From Prolixibacteraceae bacterium (GTDB taxonomy: Bacteria > Bacteroidota > Bacteroidia > Bacteroidales > Prolixibacteraceae), in the NCBI GenBank assembly GCA_009773765.1, contig WTWZ01000029.1, forward strand, positions 1 to 51,158: DNA of 51,158 bases, read 5' to 3'. The notes beneath the pieces were generated by a model. That model searched no databases, was not told the DNA's origin, and was given only the letters and a program-made list of their open reading frames with translations. Shown here one piece after another: positions 16,438-25,142 of this stretch. A program made the translations under genes and the position numbers. Positions within the stretch are counted from its first letter, which is position 1, and the number at the start of each line of letters is the position of its first letter.

Positions 16438-17079
16438 TCAGGAATTGTAAATGCTTCCCTCATCGCAAACCGGCGGACATGGAATGCCGTAATCAAATAC
16501 TTCGCCTTCATCGTCGAAAGCCCTGTTTTCCTTTGCTTCAGGCCATATCAGAATATTCATGGTCTTGGTAACGCCAAATTCAACCTGGGCTTCCGGTCTT
16601 CCCTGAACATTAAATATTTCGTGAAGTTCGTATTTGGTTAAAAGATAAGCATTCGGGAAAATATATTTTCTAAAAGCGGCTGTTTCCGATTCGGAATCCA
16701 GTTCGCCCAACCGCCATTTTCTGTAACTCCTGATACTTTCGATTACCTGTTTCGATCTGTCGGCATAATTTTCGTTTTTCACCCCTAATTTATAAACCGG
16801 GGTTTCATAATCGACATAAACATCGCCGCTTCCCAAAAGAAATGCCGAAACAGCAAAAGCACATAATACATATTTTCCATCTACCTTGTCGGTTTCAAGG
16901 CCAAGGTAAATACGCAGCCGGTTTTCGTTTTCGCCTGCCAGTTTTTTATAGGTTTCCTTTTGGAGTATAATTTGCGGAATATTCAAATTAAACGTATTTT
17001 TTTGCTCTTCGGCAAAATTTCTTCTCCAGTTTTCAGCTTGCTTTGGCGGTATTTGGTCCCGCTTTAAATTTGACCCCAT
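16438..17079 (-). CDS. Hypothetical soluble protein in the two-component operon
   Basis: A protein of 213 residues without a signal peptide or a clear membrane helix. The N-terminus is basic (MGSNLKRDQIPPKQAENWRRN), followed by a compact domain (LRIYLGLETDKVDGKYVLCAFAVSA) and an acidic C-tail with two Cys and Pro (IPCPPVCDEG). I do not recognise the family. It is the first gene of the apparent operon with the 7TM protein, kinase and response regulator, so a signalling role is likely but unproven. The two closely spaced C-terminal cysteines might bind metal or respond to redox; this is speculation. Confidence 0.6.
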   Translation of the reverse strand: MGSNLKRDQIPPKQAENWRRNFAEEQKNTFNLNIPQIILQKETYKKLAGENENRLRIYLGLETDKVDGKYVLCAFAVSAFLLGSGDVYVDYETPVYKLGVKNENYADRSKQVIESIRSYRKWRLGELDSESETAAFRKYIFPNAYLLTKYELHEIFNVQGRPEAQVEFGVTKTMNILIWPEAKENRAFDDEGEVFDYGIPCPPVCDEGSIYNS

Positions 17080-17190
17080 TTTATTTTTTTAATATTGGTG
17101 ATTATGAAACCATAAAAATAGTTGAATTCTTCGAAAAATAAACATGTTCAATAATAAATTCAAAAAGATTTAATTTAACTGCTGAAAACA

Positions 17191-17216
17191 TAAAACCGCC
17201 CGTAAGAGCAGTTTTA
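17191..17216 (-). terminator. Hairpin terminator after the DUF6515 gene
   Basis: TAAAACCGC (17191-17199) pairs with GCAGTTTTA (17208-17216) with one mismatch and an eight-base loop. On the minus strand it is followed by a T-rich stretch (TTTTATGTTTT). It lies 22 bases past the stop of the DUF6515 gene and separates it from the hypothetical gene downstream. Confidence 0.6.
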
Positions 17217-17238
17217 TCAGCGTGTAAATTGTTATCAT

Positions 17239-18267
17239 TTAAAAATTAAGGTCGTTAAACCGGTAACCTTCGCAGCGGTAGCCTTCGTTGTAAGCATAAT
17301 ATCTTTCAGGATAGTGAACCAGCAGAAACCCATAATTTGTTCTTTCGAAGAAAAGGTTTCCAACCCTGAAATACATATAACCATTAATGTAAACCCTTTC
17401 GTAATCGTTTGGTAGATACTCAAAAGCCATTCCAAAAGGAAGATCAACCAATACATACCCTACCCCGATGCGATATCTGAAAAAGTACCCGTCGTAACAG
17501 TAATACCGGTTGTGGTTATGAATATAGATTTGCGGTTTGTGAACAAATCTGCGGATTACGTGCCCGTAATAATGATGTTGAAAATAATACTTGTGATTGC
17601 GGTATGAATATGGATTATAGCAGCCGTAATAATTTATCCAGCTATTATGGTTCCACCGGTAACTTTCCCAATTTCTTTCCCAATGTTTATAATCGTTGTA
17701 ACTATGATTTCCATAATACTGTTTGTTTCCTTTAACATCACTGCGGTATTCCGGCGACCAGTATTTATTGCTCCCCCTGTATTCCCTGCTGGTATTGTAC
17801 CTAACATCGCTGGTATTATGATTGTACCTCTCTGCATAATTGTTTGAAGAAGTACGGTTTGAATTGCTTCGGTTTGAAGAACTGCGTTCTCTTTGGTTGA
17901 GTTGATTTTCATTCAGTTTTTTATCAGTTACCATGCGGTTTGACTTAATACCTCTGTTTTCATCTGAACGTGAATCAACCCTTGCGCCTTCCCTCTGTTT
18001 TTCGATCGGAACAGGGGCATTGTAACGTTTTACCTCCCTTGTACTTTTTACCTGACGGTTTGCGGCCTGCGGCTTGTCTACGACTTCGCGGTTGGCGCCC
18101 TTTTTTTCAATGTTGTTTTTATTTCCAGTACGCGAATTTTCTACCCTCTCGTTGTTTGTGCTGTTCGTTGTTGAACGGCGCTGTGCGTTTACCGGATTTG
18201 TGGTTGCTGCTGTTACTGCCGCCAGTGTTATTATTGTTGCAAGCAGCCTGAATTTCATTGTTTTCAT
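17239..18267 (-). CDS. Secreted Asn/Arg/Tyr-rich protein with DUF6515-like C-terminus
   Basis: A protein of 342 residues with signal peptide MKTMKFRLLATIITLAAVTAATTNPVNA cut near 28. Residues about 30-215 are low complexity: first basic and rich in Asn, Arg and Ser (DRNRSN-type), then rich in Tyr, His and Asn. The last 110 residues form an ordered beta-rich domain (RIGVGYVLVDLPFGMAFEYLPNDYERVYINGYMYFRVGNLFFERTNYGFLLVHYP), typical of the DUF6515 family of Bacteroidota exported proteins. The function is unknown. The tyrosine-rich, very basic linker could bind polyanions or cell wall; this is inference. It is a single gene with its own terminator. Confidence 0.75.
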   Translation of the reverse strand: MKTMKFRLLATIITLAAVTAATTNPVNAQRRSTTNSTNNERVENSRTGNKNNIEKKGANREVVDKPQAANRQVKSTREVKRYNAPVPIEKQREGARVDSRSDENRGIKSNRMVTDKKLNENQLNQRERSSSNRSNSNRTSSNNYAERYNHNTSDVRYNTSREYRGSNKYWSPEYRSDVKGNKQYYGNHSYNDYKHWERNWESYRWNHNSWINYYGCYNPYSYRNHKYYFQHHYYGHVIRRFVHKPQIYIHNHNRYYCYDGYFFRYRIGVGYVLVDLPFGMAFEYLPNDYERVYINGYMYFRVGNLFFERTNYGFLLVHYPERYYAYNEGYRCEGYRFNDLNF

Positions 18268-18450
18268 GACTTCTTATTTTTAAGATTTTTATAAATTATT
18301 TGGTATTCTCTTTTTTTGTCGCCTTAAAATTTCGGACATCTGATCAACAAAATACAAAGGCTGTGCCAAAACAAATTAACCGGATATTATTCCATTAAAC
18401 CACACAATTCAACCTGTTTTTAAAGTTTTTTATTTTTAACTTTTTCTCTC

Positions 18451-18458
18451 TATTTTTG
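18451..18458 (+). promoter_or_regulatory. Candidate -7 box for ruvX
   Basis: TATTTTTG matches the Bacteroidota -7 consensus TAnnTTTG and lies 19 bases before the ruvX start. A good -33 TTTG at the right distance is not visible, so confidence is limited. Confidence 0.4.
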
Positions 18459-18476
18459 CGCCTGTTAATATTTTAA

Positions 18477-18899
18477 ATGGCGAGAATTTTATCAATCGAT
18501 TACGGGAGGAAAAGAGTTGGTCTGGCAGTTACAGATATTCAACAAATTATAGCTACCAGGCTTGCAACAATTCCGGCCCACACAATCTGGGATTTCTTAA
18601 CCGAATATTTTAAAAAGGAAAAGGTTGAAATTGTTGTTGTTGGCTACCCAAAACAAATGAACAATGAAGCTTCTGAAGCTGTTAGGTACATTAATCCGTT
18701 TTTGAAAAAATTTCAAATTCAATATCCGGATATACAACTGGAAATTCACGACGAAAGATTTACTTCGAAGATGGCATTTCAGGCAATGATAGAAGGAGGG
18801 TTGAGAAAACAAAAAAGACAGGATAAAGCGTTGATTGACGGCATAAGCGCAACCATAATTTTACAAAGTTATTTGGAGCAAAAAAGAAACAAACTCTAA
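18477..18899 (+). CDS. ruvX: Putative Holliday junction resolvase / pre-16S rRNA nuclease YqgF
   Basis: A cytoplasmic protein of 140 residues with an RNase H-like fold. The first strand holds catalytic Asp8 in LSIDYGRKRVGLAVTD; VVVGYPKQMNNEASE and HDERFTSKMA are the other family signatures, and DKALIDGISATIILQSYL closes the active site. E. coli YqgF completes 16S rRNA 5' maturation, while other members cut Holliday junctions; which applies here is not visible. The length is normal. It starts a short plus-strand operon with def, whose start codon is four bases past the ruvX stop. Confidence 0.93.
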   Translation: MARILSIDYGRKRVGLAVTDIQQIIATRLATIPAHTIWDFLTEYFKKEKVEIVVVGYPKQMNNEASEAVRYINPFLKKFQIQYPDIQLEIHDERFTSKMAFQAMIEGGLRKQKRQDKALIDGISATIILQSYLEQKRNKL

Positions 18900-18903
18900 T
18901 GAG

Positions 18904-19461
18904 ATGAAATACCCGATAACAGTTTACGGAGATCCTATCCTCAGAAAAAGAGCCGAAGATATAAGCCAAAACATGGAAGGGCTTAGCGAAATCATAGAAA
19001 ATATGTGGGAAACCATGTATTATGCTGATGGCGTTGGGCTTGCAGCCCCACAAGCTGGCCTTCCCATTCGTTTGTTTGTTATCGACGGATCTTCAGGCGC
19101 CGAAGAAGAACCTGAACTAAAAGATTTCAGGAAGGCTTTTATCAATCCTGAAAGACTTGAATTAACCGGTGAAAAATGGGTGATGAACGAAGGCTGTTTG
19201 AGTTTGCCCGAAATAAGGGAAGATGTTACCCGGCCCGATTCTGTACGTATTAAATATTTCGATGAAAATTTTATTGAACACGACGAAGTTTTCAGCGGGT
19301 TTATTGGCAGGGTAATCCAACATGAATACGACCACCTTGAGGGGAAACTATTTATTGACTATTTGTCGCCATTAAAAAAACGTTTACTCAAAAGTAAACT
19401 CAACGATATAGCCCGTGGAAATGTGCAACCTCATTACAAAATAAAAATTCCTGTAAAATAA
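18904..19461 (+). CDS. def: Peptide deformylase
   Basis: A protein of 185 residues. All three family motifs are intact: GVGLAAPQAG (43-52), EGCLS with metal ligand Cys98, and QHEYDHLEG with metal ligands His140 and His144 and catalytic Glu141. The enzyme removes the formyl group from the N-terminal Met of new proteins in the cytoplasm. The short insertion SSGAEEEPELKD after residue 62 is common in Bacteroidota type-I enzymes. It is co-transcribed with ruvX, and the gap to comEC downstream carries a strong hairpin. Confidence 0.97.
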   Translation: MKYPITVYGDPILRKRAEDISQNMEGLSEIIENMWETMYYADGVGLAAPQAGLPIRLFVIDGSSGAEEEPELKDFRKAFINPERLELTGEKWVMNEGCLSLPEIREDVTRPDSVRIKYFDENFIEHDEVFSGFIGRVIQHEYDHLEGKLFIDYLSPLKKRLLKSKLNDIARGNVQPHYKIKIPVK

Positions 19462-19482
19462 CTGTAACCATACATCCGGTTT

Positions 19483-19511
19483 TTCGTTTGTTGTAAAATT
19501 AAACAAACGAA
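19483..19511 (+). promoter_or_regulatory. 10-bp hairpin immediately before the comEC start
   Basis: TTCGTTTGTT (19483-19492) and AACAAACGAA (19502-19511) pair perfectly with a nine-base loop. The hairpin ends five bases before the TTG start codon of comEC. There is no T-run after it. It would cover the ribosome-binding region in the mRNA and may hold comEC translation low, or end most transcripts from def. Confidence 0.5.
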
Positions 19512-19516
19512 CATAA

Positions 19517-21538
19517 TTGGAAAAAACCTTTCAAAATATTCCCTTTCTTCGCATAACAGTTGCCTTTGCAGCAGGAATTGTTACTGGCGTTAATTACACA
19601 GTAAATGAAACACTTGGCTTTGCCATATTAACTGCAATTTTGATCCTGCTTGTTGTAATCAGCAAAAAATACAAGTTTGATTATTCACTATATTTTGGAA
19701 CCGGGGTACAATTATTTTTTATTTGGCTTGGAATACTTGTTGCACAGCAACACAATGAAAAGCCCCAGTTTTATGACAGGGGCAATTTTATTGCCACAGT
19801 TTTGGAAACACCACAGGAAAAACCCAATTCATGGAAATCAGTAATTCAAATTGAAGCAGTTCATTATTCCGGTACTGTAAAGCAAACAAATGAACTTGTG
19901 ATAGTTTATTTTGCTAAAAACGGGAAAGTTGCAAAATTAAAGTCCGGCGATATTATTCTGTTCAGCAGTGTGCCCCAACTGATAACAAACAATAATAATC
20001 CGTATGTTTTTGATTATAAAAAATACCTTGAACAAAAAAGAATTTACAGACAGGTTTATTTGACAGAGGAAAACTGGACAAAAACCAATAAAACCAAATT
20101 CTCAATTGTTTGCCAGGCGGAACGAATTCGGGAAAGTCTCTTAAAAATATATCGAAGTCAACCTATCGATGAAACAGAATTTGAAATTCTTTCGGCTTTG
20201 ACACTGGGATACAGCCGTGAACTTGATCCGGAAACCAGGAGAGTTTTTTCATCGTCTGGCGCAATTCATGTACTTTCTGTTTCGGGGCAGCACGTTGCAA
20301 TTGTTTTTTGGGTAATAACCCTTCTGTTTGGCTCTATTCGGACCAGTAAGTTAGGGCGTATTATTTTTATGACAATTACAATTGCGATTTTATGGTTTTA
20401 CGCATTAATTACAGGCCTTTCCCCATCAGCAATGCGCGCTTCGTCAATGTTTACCATATTTATTATTAGTGAAAACCTACAACGAAAATCGAACATTTAT
20501 AATTCCCTTGCCGCATCAGCTTTCTTATTGCTGCTTATAAACCCAAATAATTTATACGACATTGGATTTCAACTTTCTTATGTTGCTGTTTTTGGTATTG
20601 TATTTCTTCAGCCCAAAATGGAGGGACTGATTTTTGTCAAAAGCAAATTTTTCAGATTTTTCTGGTCTTTAATTACTGTTTCAATAGCAGCCCAAATTGC
20701 CACATTTCCAATTACCACTTACTATTTCGGACAGTTTCCCACTTATTTCTGGATTGCCAATACATTTGTAATTCCGGCAGTAATGGTTTTATTACCGATT
20801 GGTATTTCTTTGCTGTTTATCTCAAAAATTTATTTTTTATCAAATCTATTAGCAGTTTTACTGAATTACATGATCAAAATAACTTATTTCCTCCTTTCTT
20901 CAGTAGAACTGCTTCCATTTTCGGTCCTTGAAATACATATCAACCAAATTCAATTCATTTTTTTAGTTGCAATTGTAATTTCAGGAATTATTTACCTCAT
21001 AAGAATTCATGTTTATTTGATAAAAACCACACTTTTTTTTACCCTCTTACTTTCTGTTTCAGTCTTACTGGCCGAAATTAATCGTTTAAACCACAGAGAG
21101 TTGATAGTTTATGATGTGCCTAAAAACCCAACCATTCATCTTATTCATGGAAAGAGAAATTACATTATTTCAGAAGAAAAAATTAAAGAAGATGAAATGC
21201 ACTATTTTCCGGGGATTACAACAGCGCGAAAGTTGGGGTTAAATCATCCTGTTTTTTTAATTTCCTCCGACACTTTCACCAACGGAGAAATATTACTTAA
21301 AACCGGATATGTATTTTTCGAAGGAAAAACCATAATGGTTCGCAAGAATTTAACTTCCGGGAATAAAACCAAACCGCCTGATTTCATAATAAACCCGGCA
21401 AACACAGAAAATCCTGAATATTTGAATAGTCCGCAAACAATAATTATTTCGGACAACAGGTTTATGGATAAAAACCATCTGAAAACTGCCAAAGTCCATT
21501 TTATAAATTTGCACGGGGCATTCAGAAAAAAATGGTAG
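19517..21538 (+). CDS. comEC: ComEC/Rec2-family DNA uptake channel lacking the nuclease domain
   Basis: A membrane protein of 673 residues. It has an N-terminal DUF4131 region (about 1-190), the Competence domain with many helices (about 225-500; LTLGYSRELDPETRRVFSSSGAIHVLSVSGQHVAIV) and a soluble C-terminal tail. The usual beta-lactamase-like domain with HxHxDH is missing; the tail (about 535-673) may be its degenerate remnant, as in many Bacteroidota. The start is TTG at 19517: an in-frame stop stands directly before it, and the next ATG lies far inside the channel domain. It probably takes single-stranded DNA across the inner membrane. Confidence 0.9.
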   Translation: MEKTFQNIPFLRITVAFAAGIVTGVNYTVNETLGFAILTAILILLVVISKKYKFDYSLYFGTGVQLFFIWLGILVAQQHNEKPQFYDRGNFIATVLETPQEKPNSWKSVIQIEAVHYSGTVKQTNELVIVYFAKNGKVAKLKSGDIILFSSVPQLITNNNNPYVFDYKKYLEQKRIYRQVYLTEENWTKTNKTKFSIVCQAERIRESLLKIYRSQPIDETEFEILSALTLGYSRELDPETRRVFSSSGAIHVLSVSGQHVAIVFWVITLLFGSIRTSKLGRIIFMTITIAILWFYALITGLSPSAMRASSMFTIFIISENLQRKSNIYNSLAASAFLLLLINPNNLYDIGFQLSYVAVFGIVFLQPKMEGLIFVKSKFFRFFWSLITVSIAAQIATFPITTYYFGQFPTYFWIANTFVIPAVMVLLPIGISLLFISKIYFLSNLLAVLLNYMIKITYFLLSSVELLPFSVLEIHINQIQFIFLVAIVISGIIYLIRIHVYLIKTTLFFTLLLSVSVLLAEINRLNHRELIVYDVPKNPTIHLIHGKRNYIISEEKIKEDEMHYFPGITTARKLGLNHPVFLISSDTFTNGEILLKTGYVFFEGKTIMVRKNLTSGNKTKPPDFIINPANTENPEYLNSPQTIIISDNRFMDKNHLKTAKVHFINLHGAFRKKW

Positions 21539-21643
21539 TTTTAACATTAATTCAATATATTTTCACCCTGGATCAAGCATTTATTGACGCAATATTGGAA
21601 GTTAATATGTTATTTTGCCCGGTAATTTAAATTCAGTAATTCG

Positions 21644-22978
21644 ATGAAAATAGTAATTGCCGGTGCCGGTGAAGTTGGTACACATTTGGCGAAAATGTTG
21701 ACCGATGAATCACACGACATTGTTTTGCTCGATGATTCACCCGAAAAATTATCAAAAATCAGTTCTCAAATAGATTTGATGACAACCGTTGGTTCAGCTC
21801 ATTCATTCGAGGATCTGAAAAAAACAGGGATTGCAAAGGCTGATCTGTTTATTGCAGTTACCCCTTTCGAGGAGAGAAATGTTTTTGCCTGTTCAATGGC
21901 ATCGTATCTGGGGGTTGGCCGAACCATTGCCAGAATAAACAACTCGGAATATTTAAAAGAAAATTACAAGGCAAAATTAAAAAATATGGGAATTCACGAA
22001 CTGATTTACCCTGAAAGCCTTGCTGCAAAAGAAATTATTGCCTCTGTTAAACAAACTGTAACCAGGCAGTTAATCGAATTCTCGCACGGAAAATTGGTTT
22101 TACTGGGGATTAAAGTTCGCGAGAATGCAATGGTTATCAATAAATCCTTGAAAGAACTCAAACTTGAACGTCACAACATATCGGTTGTTGCCATAAACCG
22201 CGAAAACGTTACCATAATCCCAAAAGGGGAAGACATGATCCATGATGGCGACATTGTTTTTTTTGTTACAACCCCGCTTGCTCAGCAACATTTATTCGAC
22301 ATTACCGGTAAAAAAGTTTTTGGAGTTAAAAACATTATGTTTTTAGGCGGAAGCCGGATTGCACAAAAAGCAGTTGAAAAAATGGGCGACCAGTACCGGA
22401 TTAAAATCATTGAAGTTAACCGTGAAAAATGCGATAAGATAGCCGACAAATTTGGGAATACACTGGTTATTAACGGAGATGGCAGGGATATCAAATTATT
22501 AAAAGATGAGGGCATTGAAAAAATGGATGCCTTTGTAGCCACTACCGGAAATTCTGAAACTAATATTCTTAGTTGTCACCTTGCCAAATCTTTTGGTGTG
22601 CGCCGAACCATTGCTGAAGTTGAAAACCTCGCTTTTATGGGCCTGGCCGAGAAAATGGATATTGGAAGCGTTATCAACAAAAAATTAAATGCGGCAAGTT
22701 ATATCTATAAATTTACGCTCAATGCAGCCATATCAAAAGTGAAATGCCTAACTGCTTCCGATGCGGAAGTTTTTGAATTTATTGCCAAATCCGGAGCCAA
22801 AATCACCGATAAACCACTTCAATATTTAGAATTCCCCGAAGAGGCTGTAATTGGCGGATATATCAGGGGCGAGAGCGGTTACATTGCAAATGGAAACACC
22901 ATCATTCAGGAAGGGGATAAAGTGGTGGTATTTACTTTACCTGCGGGAATCAAAAAACTGGAAAAATTCTTTAAATAA
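21644..22978 (+). CDS. trkA: Trk system potassium uptake regulatory protein TrkA
   Basis: A protein of 444 residues with the double RCK layout: RCK_N with a Rossmann motif (IVIAGAGEVGTHLAKML) at about 1-120, RCK_C to about 215, a second RCK_N (IMFLGGSRIAQKAVEKM) from about 228, and a second RCK_C to the end. It binds NAD(H) or ATP in the cytoplasm and gates the TrkH potassium channel. The trkH gene follows after 19 bases, so the pair is one operon. The second glycine motif is less canonical than the first, which is usual in TrkA. Confidence 0.96.
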   Translation: MKIVIAGAGEVGTHLAKMLTDESHDIVLLDDSPEKLSKISSQIDLMTTVGSAHSFEDLKKTGIAKADLFIAVTPFEERNVFACSMASYLGVGRTIARINNSEYLKENYKAKLKNMGIHELIYPESLAAKEIIASVKQTVTRQLIEFSHGKLVLLGIKVRENAMVINKSLKELKLERHNISVVAINRENVTIIPKGEDMIHDGDIVFFVTTPLAQQHLFDITGKKVFGVKNIMFLGGSRIAQKAVEKMGDQYRIKIIEVNREKCDKIADKFGNTLVINGDGRDIKLLKDEGIEKMDAFVATTGNSETNILSCHLAKSFGVRRTIAEVENLAFMGLAEKMDIGSVINKKLNAASYIYKFTLNAAISKVKCLTASDAEVFEFIAKSGAKITDKPLQYLEFPEEAVIGGYIRGESGYIANGNTIIQEGDKVVVFTLPAGIKKLEKFFK

Positions 22979-22997
22979 CATTACTTTTATCCAGATA

Positions 22998-24443
22998 ATG
23001 AATATCAAGATTATTATTCGGGTAATAGGACTTCTTATGTTTGTTGAGGGAGTCGCGATGTTACTCGCTTTGTTTGTTTCAATTATTTATAACGAAAGCG
23101 ATTCAACTGGTTTTGTGCTCTCATCGGGGCTTAACTTGGTGGGTGGGGCTTTGATTATTTGGATAACCCGAAACGCCAGGAAGGATATTGGAAAGCGTGA
23201 AGGGTTTGTTATAGTTGCACTTGTTTGGATTGTTTTTTCGCTGCTTGGCAGTTTACCATACATATTCACAGGGGCAATTCCCAATTATACCGATGCGTTT
23301 TTTGAAACCATGTCGGGCTTTACAACCACAGGTTCTTCAGTATTAAATGATGTTGAATCTCTGTCGCATGGTATTTTATTTTGGCGCAGCCTCACACAAT
23401 GGCTCGGGGGAATGGGAATGATTGTGCTTTCACTTGCAATTTTGCCTATTTTCGGTATTGGTGGCATGCAGCTTTATATTGCAGAAGTACCCGGCCCCAC
23501 CCCCGATAAAATCACACCGCGTATCAGGCAGACAGCAGCAAAATTATGGGCCATTTACCTGATATTTACTGTTGCCCAGGTACTGCTTTTATGGTTGGGG
23601 AAAATGCCATTGTTCGATTCCATCTGTCACTCGTTTACCACAATGGCTACAGGGGGGTTTTCAACAAAACAGGCAAGTATCGCTTACTGGGCATCACCAT
23701 ACATTCAGTATGTAATCATTTTATTTATGTTTATTGCCGGCACAAATTTTACATTGTCATACTTTGCCATCCGCGGAAAATTTGTACACCTTTTAAAAGA
23801 TGAGGAATTTAAATTTTATGGCTTTATTGTATTATTTTTCGCAATAATAATTACCGGCGGATTATTGATTTCAACTGACAACGGCTTTGAAAAGGCATTC
23901 AGGGATGCATTGTTTCAAGTAGTTTCAATCATTACCACCACTGGTTTCGCAACAACCGATTACCTGCTTTGGAAACCCATACTGATTGCAATTATTTTTG
24001 CAGCATTTTTTATTGGAGGCTCGGCAGGGTCAACAGGCGGAGGCATAAAAATAATGAGGATTGTATTGTTATTGAAAAACGGATATTATGAACTGAAACG
24101 AATGTTACACCCAAATGCCGTTATTCCTTTAAAGTTTAACAATCATAGTGTTGACCCGAAAATTGTGACTAATGTACTCGCTTTCTTTGTGCTTTACTTT
24201 ATGATTTTTGGTGTAAGCACTATTATTTTCATGCTTTTTGTTCCCGACCTGGAAACTTCAATGGGAGCTGTTGCAACTTGTCTCGGAAATATTGGGCCGG
24301 GATTAGGTACGGTTGGGCCGGCGGAAACTTTTTCCCACATACATCCGGCCGGAAAATGGTTCCTTTCCTTTTTGATGTTGCTGGGCAGGCTTGAATTATT
24401 CACCATACTTGTACTTTTCAGCCCATCTTTCTGGAGACAATAA
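22998..24443 (+). CDS. trkH: Trk potassium channel subunit TrkH
   Basis: A protein of 481 residues with start ATG at 22998; a longer frame would reach back into trkA. It has about ten membrane helices, with the repeated selectivity-filter loops FTTTGSSV, TMATGGFSTKQA, TTGFATTDY and CLGNIGPGLGTVGP, as expected for the SKT superfamily. It forms the K+ pore in the inner membrane and works with TrkA. Downstream lies a convergent gene with only 29 bases between the stops. Length and motifs are normal. Confidence 0.96.
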   Translation: MNIKIIIRVIGLLMFVEGVAMLLALFVSIIYNESDSTGFVLSSGLNLVGGALIIWITRNARKDIGKREGFVIVALVWIVFSLLGSLPYIFTGAIPNYTDAFFETMSGFTTTGSSVLNDVESLSHGILFWRSLTQWLGGMGMIVLSLAILPIFGIGGMQLYIAEVPGPTPDKITPRIRQTAAKLWAIYLIFTVAQVLLLWLGKMPLFDSICHSFTTMATGGFSTKQASIAYWASPYIQYVIILFMFIAGTNFTLSYFAIRGKFVHLLKDEEFKFYGFIVLFFAIIITGGLLISTDNGFEKAFRDALFQVVSIITTTGFATTDYLLWKPILIAIIFAAFFIGGSAGSTGGGIKIMRIVLLLKNGYYELKRMLHPNAVIPLKFNNHSVDPKIVTNVLAFFVLYFMIFGVSTIIFMLFVPDLETSMGAVATCLGNIGPGLGTVGPAETFSHIHPAGKWFLSFLMLLGRLELFTILVLFSPSFWRQ

Positions 24444-24472
24444 AAATTCCAATATCCTGATATTCTGATTAT

Positions 24473-25084
24473 CTAATACTCCAGTACTCCCTTTCCTTCC
24501 CTGATAATGGTTATTTCGTCCCCGGTACAATCAACAATAGTTGACGGAATAAATTCACCGTAACCGCCATCAACAACAATATTTGCAATTTCCTGGTACT
24601 TTTCATGGATAAGTTCCGGATCGGTTGAATATTCAAGTATCTCATCTTCATCGTGTATTGAAGTCGAAAGAATCGGATTGCCAAGTTCCCTGACGATTTC
24701 GCGGATAATATTATTGTCAGGAACACGGATGCCAACTGTTTTTTTCCCTTTGAAATATTTTGGGACATTATTATTGGCCTCAAGAATAAACGTGAAAGGG
24801 CCAGGCAGGTTTTTCTTCATCAGTTTAAAAACTGAGTTTGAAATTGGTTTTGTAAAATCTGAAATATGGCTTAAATCGCTGCAAATAAAAGAGAAGTTGT
24901 TTTTTTCGACCTTCACATTTTTAATCCGGGCTACTTTTTCAACCGCTTTTGCATTGGTAATATCGCACCCTAATCCGTAAACTGTATCGGTGGGATAAAT
25001 AATTAATCCTCCGTTGCGCAGCACATCCACGATTTTAAGTATTTCGCGTTGGTTTGGATTTTCATTAAACAATTTTACCAACAT
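24473..25084 (-). CDS. L-threonylcarbamoyladenylate synthase (Sua5/YciO/YrdC family)
   Basis: A protein of about 203 residues from the ATG at 25084; an in-frame upstream start at 25108 would lie inside the promoter. The YrdC fold is clear: GGLIIYPTDTVYGLGCD near the N-terminus, KKNLPGPFTFIL, KTVGIRVPDN, and ILSTSIHDEDE, with the short YrdC length and no Sua5 C-domain. The enzyme makes threonylcarbamoyl-AMP from Thr, bicarbonate and ATP for tRNA t6A37. YciO paralogues look similar, so the exact role is slightly uncertain. It is divergent from mnmD, another tRNA-modification gene. Confidence 0.9.
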   Translation of the reverse strand: MLVKLFNENPNQREILKIVDVLRNGGLIIYPTDTVYGLGCDITNAKAVEKVARIKNVKVEKNNFSFICSDLSHISDFTKPISNSVFKLMKKNLPGPFTFILEANNNVPKYFKGKKTVGIRVPDNNIIREIVRELGNPILSTSIHDEDEILEYSTDPELIHEKYQEIANIVVDGGYGEFIPSTIVDCTGDEITIIREGKGVLEY

Positions 25085-25092
25085 AATATTTC

Positions 25093-25136
25093 TAATTTTG
25101 CACGGCAAAAATAGTCTTACTTTTTATGTGAACAAA
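25093..25136. promoter_or_regulatory. Back-to-back promoters of the YrdC-family gene and mnmD
   Basis: On the minus strand, TTTG (25136-25133) and TATTTTTG (25113-25106) are separated by 19 bases, a good fit to the Bacteroidota -33/-7 promoter, 21 bases before the YrdC-family start. On the plus strand TAATTTTG (25093-25100) also fits the -7 box for mnmD but lacks a clear -33. The two -7 boxes lie five bases apart, so polymerase on one side should exclude the other. Confidence 0.6.
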
Positions 25137-25142
25137 GGTACA

